This document shows, piece after piece, positions 41,881 to 52,589 of a DNA stretch of 64,000 nucleotides. The notes beneath the pieces were generated by a model that was given only the letters and a program-made list of their open reading frames with translations, had not been told where the DNA came from and made no database searches. Position 1 is the stretch's first letter; each line of letters begins with the position of its first letter. A program made the translations under genes and the position numbers. This DNA is from Symsagittifera roscoffensis (Eukaryota > Xenacoelomorpha > Acoela > Convolutidae), in NCBI RefSeq assembly GCF_963678635.1, contig NC_087064.1, forward strand, positions 64,969,548 to 65,033,547, written 5' to 3'.

Positions 41881-44694
41881 GATGGAGCACGCAAAGGGTG
41901 AAATGAAGACCAGAAAAAAACCATGAAATTTTGAGATTCTTGAGCCCGTGCTGGGAGGAGAAGTTTATGGGCAAAGTGTTCTTTGCGGGAGATACTATCC
42001 TCGATGAGTTCATGCAGGAACCACTAAACATGGTCAACAACCTCATACTGGCCCTGTATTTGGTCTACACCAGGTACCTGTTCAATATGGGCCCGGAATA
42101 TATGTTCAACATGGGCATCGAAACGCTCAGAATTGACGGGTACTTGACATTGGTACTCTTTACCCATGGAGAACTGACGGCATTTCATCGACTGATGAAG
42201 TATGGGGAACCCCTGTCGATAAGGAAGGCTCACTCAAGTGTGGAGACCTATTCATACAAAGGTGCCGCCGGACTGACGACGTTGCTGGTGGAGTATCTCC
42301 TAATGCAAAGTCGATACCTGACGGGCGAGGAGAGAAATCCCAAGACCAGAGAGGAGTTGAAGGAGGCGAACGGAGGTTTACCTCTCTTGACTGATTTGTG
42401 TTTGGCCATGAGATCTGACCCATTGGTGATGATCAGGGGTCATGGAGAAGTCGTGACCTGCATCTACGGACCGGCGGTGACATACGCCTTTCGGATCCGC
42501 TCGTGGTGGCATATCGACATTCAGTGGTGCACGTGAGCCTAATAAGTATCCTAGATGGGACGGCGCTGAACTGGTGCAGGCAAGAAGATTTGAGAGCGCG
42601 AATGAGTGAGACGGTACTCTTCGGGAAAGTGAAAGACCCTGAACTGATGGTGTTCAACTTCCGGGGACAACAGCAATGCAGAATGAGGGGCAAGCGTGAA
42701 GATCCCATCGAGGCCTATCCCAAGTTCTGGTACTTGAATCCCGTGGCAGGGGAACAAGAGAGAAGTCTTGAGAATCCCGGCGTGGAAATGGAATTTTGAA
42801 CTATTAAAAAAGGAGTTGGAAACTATACTTGAGCGAGAGGTTCTGCCCACTGCCGTCCCTGAGTTCCCGATGGTTAGAAGAATGACCCTGGGGATGAACA
42901 GTCCCTTGGTAGTCCCTTCCCTACACGTAAATCCCACTGTGAAGAAGCAGCAAAAAGAAATTACGGACGGTTGGGATCCCTTGTTGATCGGCACTCAGCC
43001 ACAGTTTTTTTCATCATCAAAATGCTATCAAAATAAACTCGTGGACGACGCAGGCAAAGAAAATGAGAGGCTCGATGCCCCCGATGTTCGAGGTCGGGGA
43101 CATCTTGAGGACGCTTGAGGAGGCTGCGCTCGAGAACAAGCTGCCGATTTATGACGATGGGAGAATGCTCGTGAGAGAAGGACATATAGCACTGAAAGAC
43201 GAGATGAAGTTCGCCTCGAGGACGTATCGAGCGTCTTATGGGTTGGAGAACTTAGAGCTAAGGCAAGAGGGGAAGAAGCTTGACGCGGCAGGTTCCTTGT
43301 ATGTAGCCCTCACTAAATATAAGAAGCTGGATCCATCAACACCCTCACCCTTGTCGGTGGGCACCCCAGGAGATAAGAGAAGCCCTCCCGTAGAGAACAG
43401 AATCAGGGATGCACTAGAGAAGGAACAAGCTGACTCAGGAGAAGAAGAAAGCATGGATGAAACCCTCAGTGAAGCGGGAGAAGAAATGGAGGTGGGAAAT
43501 ACACCAGAGCAGGACCCAGCTGAAAGAGATTTCACCAAGCATTTCATCTGCTGCAAGACTTGAGCGGGGACGACTGGGAGAATACGGCCATCTCACCCCT
43601 GGGATCCCCTCGCAAAGATCTGGGGCTGCCCTTGGCGAGCGATACCTCTAACATGGGGATGATACTCTTGAGTGCTGAAGAAAGCAAGAAGAACGCTTTG
43701 GAAGGCATTAAGTGGATGTTCTTGAACACATTTGACGAGAAGGCGTAGCAAGATTTCTTGAGCGAATTTAACCAGAGAGTGGAGGGCGAAGCGAAGCTGG
43801 AGGAATTCAAGGAGGAGTTGTGGAATACGTTGGTGAAGTTCGGGGAACCTGTCTTGATGGGTACCGGACTACATGAAAAAGCGAGAAAGGAACTACTAGA
43901 GAAAATGATCAGCCTGAGGGAACCGAAACAGTAGACCAAAGCTGACGAATGTAAAGATAGCTCTACTCTGAAAAAAAACTGATGATATAATAGTTAGAGT
44001 TGAAAAGGATGATAAGAATAACACTAGTAAAAAATTCAAAATATCAATATTCCTAAGGCTCGAGAAGGGGGAGGCAAGAGCTGGAGAAACGGACCTGGAT
44101 AAAGAAGTCGAATCAGTGATGATAGTGGCGACGCACCCAAATAAAAAAATAGGGTCTCGGAAAAGAAGAAGGGAGACAGAAGAAGCGAGTCCCTCGGCGG
44201 ACGCGGTCTCGGAGAAGAATCTGAAGGAGTCGGCTCCCATGATCCTAGCGCGATGGAAGACAGCTGCTTATAAGGGCAGCTCCGCACCACGGAATTTGGC
44301 TGAGGTGGTGGAGGGAATGGAAGTCTCGACGACCTTGACAACGGAGGAGCACTTCAGACCTCAGAAGGCAAACACAAAAAGGGGTTCGACGAGTGGACAA
44401 ACGTGGGAGGTAGACTTTGGCGAAGAATGGCTCTCGACCCAACACCAGGCCACTGGGAAACAAGTGACTAGCGATCCTTTTGAGAAAAATGTGACGAGGA
44501 ACAACGCTCGACCTTGGTGGGTGGCTCTGGAGACCATGGAAGAACTGGAGAATTGCCTGAAAAAACTTGATAGTGGAGTGTCACGCAAGCGTCGTCATTG
44601 GGCTACCCAACAGAAGGCCGAGGTTAATAAGTTAGAGTTTAAGAACCAGCTAGGAACAAATTGGGAAAACCTGCTGCTGGAGTATTTCGAGTAG
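41881..44694 (+). pseudogene. ORF-B segment C, copy 2
   Basis: The homologue of 668-3,234 in copy 1. A homopolymer A7 insertion near 41,915 and stops at about 42,535, 43,561, 43,746 and 43,932 fragment it. Conserved landmarks are LVYTRYLFNMGP, FHRLMKYGEPLS, DLCLAMRSDP and ILDGTALNWC, then an acidic region (EESMDETLSEAGEEMEVG) and a basic KKIGSRKRRRE cluster. The last part is LENCLKKLDSGVSRKRRHW. No known family. Confidence 0.7.
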
Positions 44695-47116
44695 GCGATG
44701 AGAACACCCTCGTCGGCGTTGCCGATGATGACAAATCCTTTTGTCAGAAAGGCAAGGACATTTGACGTTCACGCAGGATTAGTGATGGAGGTGTTAACCT
44801 CGCACAATAAATTGAAGCTGGGCAACAAGAATCTACGGGTTTATCAGATGCTGTTGCAGCATGTTGCCAGAGATAATTCGGGTTTGAGTCAGGCGAGAAG
44901 AAAGGATGCTACTTGCTTCTTGAGGTGGATCATGAGAGCCATGGGAAGCTTGATGAGATACGGAGATTCTACAACAAGAAGTTTGAGGAGGGGCATGATG
45001 TGCATCGTAGTTTGGCCCGAGCTGAGGACTACTCGAAACCCACAAAGCCGGGAGAATATCAATATGTATCTGGAGTAATGTTGATAGCATACAACCCTTT
45101 CTTGATTAGGAGGCCGTGAATGCCTACTTGAGCTTTGAAGTGACAGAGTTGTTAAAGTTCTGGACAGAGAAGATAATTGAGATTGACCCAGTAGGAAGCG
45201 AAAGGCCAAGCCTAGGCCTAACACTTGAGAAGATGCCAGGAGTGATCAGCGTGCCGCGCTCGAACAAGAGGGTAGAATTGAAGATGGGAAATAGAAACGG
45301 ATTACAAATTTGGGGACGGTTTGGAAGTTGCTGAGGCCTTCCTGGTGCCCACATACCCACGCAAGTTTTATTGAAGAACTCACGGAGCGAGTGAGACTAT
45401 CACCAAAGAAGGATGAGGAGCTGAGGAATCTGAATGTGATACACAAGCGGATCCTACCCCATAGTAAGGAGTCGGAAGAAACAACGAGCAAGCTAGACGA
45501 ATCAGTGAAGAAAATGGAACCCAGTAGTTGTCTAGACCTGGCCTGCGGAGGTGGGGAGCATTCTTGCGATGGACGATCCTGCGTCAGGATACAGTCCTTT
45601 CGGAAGAGAGACTTAGCGACTTGGTTTGATGACATCACTGAGAAGTAAAAAAAAAGCGAGGTGCAGATAATGGCTGAAGGTTTTATGAGCACTACTGTGA
45701 ACATAGCAACGGCGTTGGGGTTCTTCTCGAGGATGCGCAGCTAGCAATCGTTGGAGATGCTAGAGTCTGAGCACCACTTGGTGATAGCGCTTTTCGTGGA
45801 GTCATGGCCTGGGGCGTTGCAAAACCCAGAAACACATCAGAGGGTGGAAGATTGGTCTTGAGGCGGAGATGGGGTCTCCCGTAAGTGAAGCGTATAGTTT
45901 GCCAGTGAACGCGAATCCCCTGGTGGTATCGGTGATGGCCAACCTGTGTGGAAGCCACTATCCATTACACATGGCATTCGTGGAGGTATCCAGTCAGAGG
46001 ATACTAATCGACAAAGCCTTCTCGATACCCAAGTGCGTACGCCTGGCTCGAATGTCACACCACTCTCACAGACTATTGAGAAAGATCCTGGGAGCTGTGC
46101 CGGGGGACCAAAGAGAACACTTGAGTGAGATCTGGGGGGAGAGACTCTTGAGCTTGGAAGCCGAAAACACGAGTGATTTCGAGAGACGAAACACGATCGG
46201 CAAAAGGATGAATAGTGCCCCAGCCATGGAAGAGAATGATGTGACCACGAGAAGATGATGGAGCTGGAGCCTCTGTTGGAAGCTTCGGTAGAACGCAACC
46301 TCTGTGGTATCAACCTCACACATGGGAAATGCCCGTGACACTGTCTGGAACAGACGGTGTAGTACCCGGAGCATCCGAAACTCTGCTTGATATGGAACGT
46401 GGAAGAAGTTCGGTCAATCGGGTTGCCCGATCATCAACAGAAGGTCACCCTCCTAGTAGTGAGCTCAATGCTGGCGTTGAGATGGATCGAAAAAAAACGT
46501 GACGAATTATCGGGAGTCGAGGGCACCGACAGCGGAATTGATATACCCTATTGATTACAGCAGGAGGCTTGAGTTGTTTGAGACTGCGTGCAAATTATTT
46601 TCTATAGCTATGGAAGTGAGGCACGTGTGGAGCCGCATAAGATTTTTCCCGTGGTTTCGATCGACATTGACGTCTTGGTTATACGCGGTGACGAAGGATC
46701 ACATGAAGAAACATCAGAAAGAATACCGGCAGTTCCTGGCTGAGATAGGGCCGGAAGCTTTCAAGAGACCCTTGCTGACCCATCGAAATGCAATCACTAC
46801 GGGTAGGAAGAGAGCTGGTAGAGTGTCTAGAGGTAAAACCAGGGCGAGGGAGTCAAAATTGGAGGAAGACTTGGCTAAAAACGTGAGCTTGAGCTTGCAT
46901 AACTCCTTTTGCTTGAACAGGGAGCCCAAGGTGAAGGTTTTGCCGAATCAGGCGAAGAGATTGCAAAAGCAGAGGGAGTGGACGCGATCCTATGAACAAT
47001 TGAAGGCTTGGGAAGAGATCGTGATCAATTCCGATGATGAGGAAGAGCTGTCGAGGCAGATTTTAGTGTCGATTGCATCAGGGCCCAGCACCTCGAGTGC
47101 GAGGATCACGAAATGA
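44695..47116 (+). pseudogene. ORF-B segment D and C-terminus, copy 2
   Basis: A TAG at 44,692 (Glu in copy 1) precedes it. Open parts include HKRILPHSKESEETTSK, a Cys-rich SSCLDLACGGGEHSCDGRSC near 45,525, SEAYSLPVNANPLVVSVMAN, and the final 205 codons rich in basic residues (RAGRVSRGKTRARESK) ending in DDEEELSRQILVS and TGA at 47,114. No domain is recognised with confidence. The terminal 205-codon part is repeated at 52.6 kb. Confidence 0.7.
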
Positions 47117-48164
47117 GCAGGATGCTCAGTGTCGGATTCTTGAGTCTTGAGTGAGAGGAAAAAGGGGCTTGAGTGTGAATTTGGATGAAATCAGAGGTCA
47201 CGGAAAAGAAATTTTTTTGATTCGAAAACTTGTTATTAGTATACTTTATCTTTTATATAAATCAAAAAGCTGCATGACAATTTCTGATTAGATAAGAAAT
47301 TTTTTTTTTATGATTAGCTTCTAAAGCTAGAATTCAGGGTGCAGGTGGATGCAGATTTTGATTGCTGTTTAGTGGTAATGTGACAATTTTGCATGGTTGT
47401 GAATTTTTGGGAGTAGATAAAATTAAATCTGCTGCAAACTTCTGTAAATGACAACTAGCACTGTTTCTTGAGACGTACTCAACATGCTGAGGGGCTCACT
47501 GAGAGACAGCGGCACGCAATCAGGACATCGATCTTGAGTCTGGGGAGTATCTGCCAGTCGGTCTTATTTGGAAGTTTGACCTTGAGCAACACTAAACACA
47601 TAATTTTGGGGTGAAGGGGAATTTTTCAAAAATTCGAATTGAACCTGGCATGCTCAAGTTTCTCGCGATAACTAAAAAGACCAGAAAAATAACAACAGAA
47701 GAACCGAGTGATAATCGCGGGAAAGTGGTCTAAAAATAGCAGCAGGAAATTGCTATTCGCCATATCCAGATATAAAATTGTGCTAGAGTAAAGCTGTCTT
47801 ATTCTTAACAGATGGCAGAGTGATCGCAAGTAGAGAAGAAAACAAATGAGAAGTGGACTAGAGTGAACCTTCGGTGGAAAGGTGGACAACCAAGGTTGCC
47901 CAATGGTCCAAACCAAAAACTTATTTCTTGAGCTAAAACTTGTTCATTTCAAACTCCTCGAGCTAAACTTAATTACCCCATTTTTTCTAGAATTACTATT
48001 AATTTAGTTACTCAATTCTAGAGATCGTGCTGGTATGTGAGTACCTAATTTAAATTTCTTGAGTGTGTCTTACATTGTTATTTTGAGTTGGGGAGAGTTT
48101 TTAGGTTGATCCATCTGAAATGGAACAAAATTCCACTGTCTAATAAAAAGTAACCATAAAAAAG
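47117..48164 (+). other. 3' non-coding part of copy 2, possible partial LTR
   Basis: AT-rich, no gene. It is almost identical to 53,227-54,285. If the purine tract listed below primes plus-strand DNA, an LTR would start near 47,168; no matching 5' LTR occurs in the window, so this is unproven. Confidence 0.5.
47153..47167 (+). promoter_or_regulatory. Candidate polypurine tract
   Basis: GAGAGGAAAAAGGGG lies 36 nt after the ORF-B stop; the duplicate at 53,264-53,278 reads GGGAGGAAAAAGGGG. Position and composition suit a plus-strand primer of an LTR element. Confidence 0.5.
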
Positions 48165-48455
48165 CTTCCAACCCTTTTTTTAACGGCGTTCGCGTATTTT
48201 AGGTATTTTGAGACCCGAGTATCCGGGACGTTTTTATTTTCTAGAGTGCGGGGGGGGGGGTATTTTGGTAGTAGGCTTCAAGCTGTAACTCGGGTTTTAG
48301 TCTGATGTCGCAAGTGAACCGAATTGGCTCCGACCGCTTGAGGTAGAAAAACACAAGAGATAGTGTCCCTGACTCTTGAGCCAATGGTTAGAGAGCCTAT
48401 TTTTCTTTAACCTCATGTGTGACTTAAGTAGGCGACTGTTACAAGTTTCATGTGA
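48165..48455. repeat. U-element inverted repeat, left orientation (first)
   Basis: The reverse complement of this stretch matches the repeats ending units at about 56.4, 59.0 and 61.0 kb; for example CCGAATTGGCTCCGACCGCT here pairs with TCAGTCGGAGCCAATTCGGT there. It contains a G11 run near 48,250. Confidence 0.75.
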
Positions 48456-48658
48456 TATGATACGCTCATGATGGTACGCTTGCAAAAAGAAGGCACTGTA
48501 CGGGATTTTAGAGACAAACTCGTCAAGCCGCGATGTACCCCCTCTATCCGGACATCCCCGTTGGAACCTCCACCCGTGAAAAACCAGGTGGTAATCGCTT
48601 TCATTTCTTTTTTGTTATTTGTTTTTAAAATCCATTTCTCTACAATCCATTCTTTCTC

Positions 48659-49190
48659 TTGTTTTGTCTCATTTGTATCCTGTTAAGTGAATATCCGTGC
48701 CAAAGTACCGGCCGAACGCTACCCAAATGGAGCAGGAAATTGATAATAGGAAGCTCAAGGACCAAGTACTGCAGCCCCAAAGATGTCGGAGCCACGGTTC
48801 ACTTGTACAGAGGTGCAAAGCTAGCCGACATTGCCGCTACTGTCTCGCGCTACCCCTCGCAGAAACGGAGTTGTGTTACTATACTAGCAGGCTTTAATGG
48901 TAACTCGTCTACGGTTTCAGAGTTTGCTAGTGATTGGAGATTTTTATCTTGATAATTCATAAGTTTAACCCAAATTTGCGTATTATCCTCAAAACCATCC
49001 TCTCTGCAAATAATTACTTCATAAACAGAAAACTTGGTGCTCTAAATCACTCTTTGTTTCGCCTTGTTAATACTTTTTACCACAAGAATTCGAACTATTT
49101 CTTCCAATCTAAACGTTAATTTTAGTGCTATTATGTTTTGAAAAGTTGGTATTCATTTTTCTTTTTATGGCAATAAAAATTTCAGTTTGT
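48659..49190 (+). pseudogene. SGNH-like ORF of U1
   Basis: SGNH-like blocks are spread over two frames. Block I reads KLIIGSSRTKYC, with GSS for GDS. Block III reads VTILAGFNGN; the U2 copy has AGFND. A helix with NRKLGALNHSLFRL and then VGIHFSFYGNKNF follow, the latter matching block V (His kept, the Asp three residues before it changed to Val). It is a damaged esterase-like domain, as in ORF1 of some non-LTR elements. The start is unclear. Confidence 0.5.
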
Positions 49191-49219
49191 TGCTCGCTCA
49201 GCTAACTTGTGTATATTCA

Positions 49220-49690
49220 CCATAAACTTACCCTCCTCGCTGCCAAATTATGGCCGATCAAACGCACTGCCACGTTTTCAAACGCCAACTCCGAAAAAGA
49301 GGCATATGGGTCTTTTGCAAAGCATAGATCCATGTCTCAGGTAGCGGGCTACAGAGCAGCAAACTTTATTACCATGGGTTCTCCTGCATACAATGTACCC
49401 CCGAGAATTTCGCAAAAGGGCCCAACTCCACCAACGGAACGACAAGCATATCCCCCATCAAATCTGAAAAAGAAACATCACCGGCAACACCTGAAAGAAA
49501 CGCACTGCCCAATGCATCACAATCTTATCTATCGTCCCCAGCAATCACCACAGCACCCTTCGACCCCTGGAAACTTATCGACCAAGAAGTTGAAATTAAA
49601 ATAAATGACATTTACAAAAATATCGTCAAATTCCAAAACACTGAGCCGTCGCATAATTTTATGGAAGCAAGGCCTATGAGACGAACTTTT
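49220..49690 (+). pseudogene. PHD-finger region of U1
   Basis: It begins MADQTHCHVFKRQLRKRGIW and shows a PHD-type pattern: a CxxC pair (the second Cys here is Phe), W-x-x-C, then IHVSGSGLQSSK and FSCIQC. U3 has the better CHVCKR and WCVICK. A Ser/Thr/Pro-rich linker follows, ending near FQNTEPSHNFM. PHD fingers usually read histone tails or mediate protein contacts. Confidence 0.6.
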
Positions 49691-49697
49691 CACTAAA

Positions 49698-51576
49698 GTG
49701 AAAGCTCTTCAAATTATACATCCAAAACAGAAGAATTCCGAAGTAAACGAGGAAGCTAAGCAATTCGATAAACTAATGAGTACAGGCAAAACATCTGCCG
49801 CTATTGGCTGCCTTTTAGACAAGAAAACAAAAGGAGTACTTCCCCAACAAGTAATTAAAGGAAAAACAGTCCTTAGTATCCTGAAAGAAAAACACCCAAG
49901 CCAAAATAGCGAACACTAACTATATAAGTGAAGTAAATGAAGACACAATGCTATACCAGCCCTCTATATTCGAACAGATAAACGCCAAATCAGTTCGAAA
50001 ATCAACCCTGAAAACGCACGGAAGCCACGGTCCCTCGGGTCTAGATGCGTGCGAATGGAGTAAGATTTTAACTCACTTCAACCAGACATCCATTTAGCTT
50101 TGCAAAACATTTGCTAAACTATCCTATACAATAGCAAGTAAAGTTTTCCCATATGAAAGTTTAACGGCGTACAACTCTTGTCGCCTGATACCTCTGGACA
50201 AAAATTCAAGGGTACGGCCCATTGGTATAGGCGAGGTTCTGAGAAGAATAATTGGCAAAACAATCAGCCAATGTATAAAATCAGACCTAAAAAACCTCAG
50301 AAAAAATTTTCAACTCTGCTTAGGCCAGAAGTGTGGAACCGAATATGCTATCCACAGCTTGAGGATCGAGTTTGAGAAACCGGAAACGGACGCCAGAAAA
50401 CGTCTTCAACTCGCTCAAAAGAGAACTTGCTCTAAAAAATGTAGAAAACCTTTGTCCGGCACTAGATCATGCGCTGGCCACTCAAATAAACATCCCTAAA
50501 TTTATCTGTCAAAAAAACGGTTTTGACATCTACCGACGGCACAAGCAAGGTGATCCCCTCGCAATGGCTATGTACGGAAATGGGATAATCCCACTGACTG
50601 AGCTCCTGCAAAAACCAAATGTCACCCAAAAATGGTAGGCAGATGATGGAAGCGCTGCAGGTGATCTAAAGAGTCTCCGCGCAATACTGGACAACCTAGA
50701 TGTGCACGGAAAGGCTTTCGGATACAATGTGAAGCCTTCCGAGTGTCAACTCATGGTACAGGAAAACTGTCGTGAAAGCGCCATAAAAGTATTCGAAGGC
50801 ACATATATTAAAACGGTAGACAATTTTAGAGTCATTGGATCGGTTATAGGAACAACATCAGCATGCGATAAGTACATGGAAAGCAAAATTGAAAAGACAA
50901 CTACCCTAACTGAAAACCTTTTCAAAATAGCTAAAACATCACCACACAATGCGTACTCCTGCTACACAAAGGGAGTTCAAACAAAAGAAACTAAGCTTTT
51001 TAACCAGAACAACTCCGGAAGCATTTAAGAGAACGGATGAAATTGAGAAAAACTTAAGACAGCAGCTACTTTCCTGTTTTACTGGTAAAAACCAAAAAAC
51101 CGAAGAAGATTGCAACCTTTTTGCGCTGCCACTAAGAATTAGAGCTCCTCAGTAACACGGACTTTTCCAAAAACTATGAGTGGCCACGAGACAATTGTGA
51201 TCCGTTAGAAAACAGTGATCAAGAAATAGCTGGAACGGAACAAACTCTGATAAATAGAAACATCAAAACTGAGAAACAAAACATCACACTCTCAAAAAAG
51301 GCTAAAATTATGGAAAATTGCTCATCAGAGAAAAAACTGACAATAAATTTAGCGTCACAGAAAGGAGCATCGAATTGGCTAAGCGTGCTACTCCTAAACA
51401 AAACACAATTTTTTCCTCAACAAATCAGAGTTTAAAGATGGATTACATCTGAGATATGGATGGGAACCACCAAACACCCCACATACATCCCCGTGTAGAG
51501 AACCGTTCACACTGACCTACCCAATCTCTACACTGCCCCAAAGGTGGATACACTCACCTAAGACATAATGAAATTC
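49698..51576 (+). pseudogene. Reverse transcriptase of U1
   Basis: Pre-RT helices are followed by HGSHGPSGLDACEWSKIL, then CRLIPLDKNSRVRPIGIGEV (cut here at 20) with LRRIIGK, a GDPLAMAMYGNGIIPL stretch, and the catalytic box, which reads W-stop-ADDG: TAG replaces the Tyr codon of YADD at about 50,635. Thumb sequence GYNVKPSECQLMV and KGASNWLSVL follow, then a partial zinc region. Frameshifts near 50,370 and 51,150 are shared with U5. Confidence 0.8.
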
Positions 51577-51834
51577 GCGATCGAAGAAAACGTGACGAAT
51601 TATCGGGAGTCGAGGGCACCGACAGCGGAATCGATATAGCCTATCGGTTACAGCAGGAGGCTTGAGTTGTTTGAGACTGCGTGCAAAGTATTCTGTATAG
51701 ATATGGAGGTGAGGCACAAGTGGAGGCGCATAAGGTTTTTCCCGTGGTTTCGATCGACATTGACGTCTTGGTTATACGCAGTGACGAAGGATCACATGAA
51801 GAAACCTCAGAAACAATACCGGCAGTTCCTGACG
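51577..51834 (+). mobile_element. ORF-B 3' fragment inserted in a U unit (first)
   Basis: A 258-bp piece of ORF-B segment D (VTNYRESRAPTAE through KKPQKQYRQFL), joined on the left at GATCGA and on the right at CCTGAC/GGTTTC. Both joins show a few bases of microhomology, which points to repair-mediated rearrangement. Confidence 0.9.
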
Positions 51835-52589
51835 GTTTCAGAGTTTGCAAGTGATTGGAGATTTTTATCTTGATAATTCATAAGTTTAACCCAAATTTGC
51901 GTATTATCCTCAAAACCATCCTCTCTGCAAATAATTACTTCATAAACAGAAAACTTGGTGCTCTAAATCACTCTTTGTTTCGCCTTGTTAATACTTTTTA
52001 CCACCAGAATTCGAACTATTTCTCCCAATCTAAACGTTAATTTTAGTGCTATTAAGTTTTGAAAAGTTGGTATTCATTTTTCTTTTTATGGCAATAAAAA
52101 TTTCAGTTTGTTGCTCGCTCAGCTAACTTGTGTATATTCACCTAAATTTACCCTCCTCGCTGCCAAATTATGACCAATCAAACGCACTGCCATGTTTGCA
52201 AACGTCATCTCCGAAAAATAGGCAAATGGTGTGTCATTTGCAAAGCATAGATCCATGTCTCAGGTAGCGGGCTACAGAGCAGCAAATTTTATTACGATGG
52301 GTTCTCCTGCAAACAATGCACCCCCGAGATTTTTTGCTCGTCAGAGAAAAAACTGACAATAAATTTAGCGTCACACAGAAAAGAGCATCGAATTGGCTAA
52401 GCGTGCTACTCCTAAACAAAACACAATTTTTTCCTCAACAAATCAGAGTTTAAAGATGGATTACATCTGAGATATGGATGGGAACCACCAAACACCCCAC
52501 ATACATCCCCGTGTAGAGAACCGTTCACACTGACCTACCCAATCTCTACACTGCCCCAAAGGTGGATACACTCACCTAAGACATAATGA
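51835..52589 (+). mobile_element. U fragment: SGNH-like and PHD part joined to RT end
   Basis: It starts in the SGNH-like ORF (after GFND), carries the PHD region in damaged form (stop in CHVCKRHLRK), then jumps at about 52,332 to the end of the RT (KKLTINLASHRK). Most RT is deleted. It ends in the same GATCGA join to ORF-B as at 51,577. Confidence 0.85.

Larger units (their letters stand above)
30301..48164 (+). mobile_element. Giant Ty3/gypsy-like retroelement, copy 2 (gag to end of ORF-B)
   Basis: About 17.8 kb. It runs leader, gag, a deletion joining protease to RT, RT, RNase H, integrase, macro-like domain, spacer, full-length ORF-B and a 3' non-coding part that includes a polypurine tract. 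It carries many nonsense codons and indels. No flanking direct repeat identifiable as an LTR pair lies in the window. The left side is the 41-bp array and the right side runs into the U-element inverted repeat. Confidence 0.88.
48456..51576 (+). mobile_element. U1: retroelement unit with SGNH-like, PHD and RT regions
   Basis: The most complete unit of the right-hand cluster up to the C-terminal zinc region, where it is cut by a gypsy ORF-B fragment at a GATCGA microhomology. The family (RPIGIGEVLRRIIGK RT, C-terminal PD-(D/E)XK-like nuclease) resembles RT proteins widespread in cnidarian and other invertebrate genomes. The exact clade is uncertain; nuclease position suggests an R2-like REL architecture, while the inverted ends are unusual for that. 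Confidence 0.75.

Noticed and set aside
45525-45590. LDLACGGG resembling methyltransferase motif I in ORF-B segment D
   Set aside because: It is a single motif in a Cys-rich context with no other methyltransferase motif around it, and copy 1 does not reach this part.
38424-47116. ORF-B as an env (fusion) protein
   Set aside because: Position fits, but I see no signal peptide, no furin-like site with a hydrophobic fusion segment and no convincing C-terminal membrane anchor.
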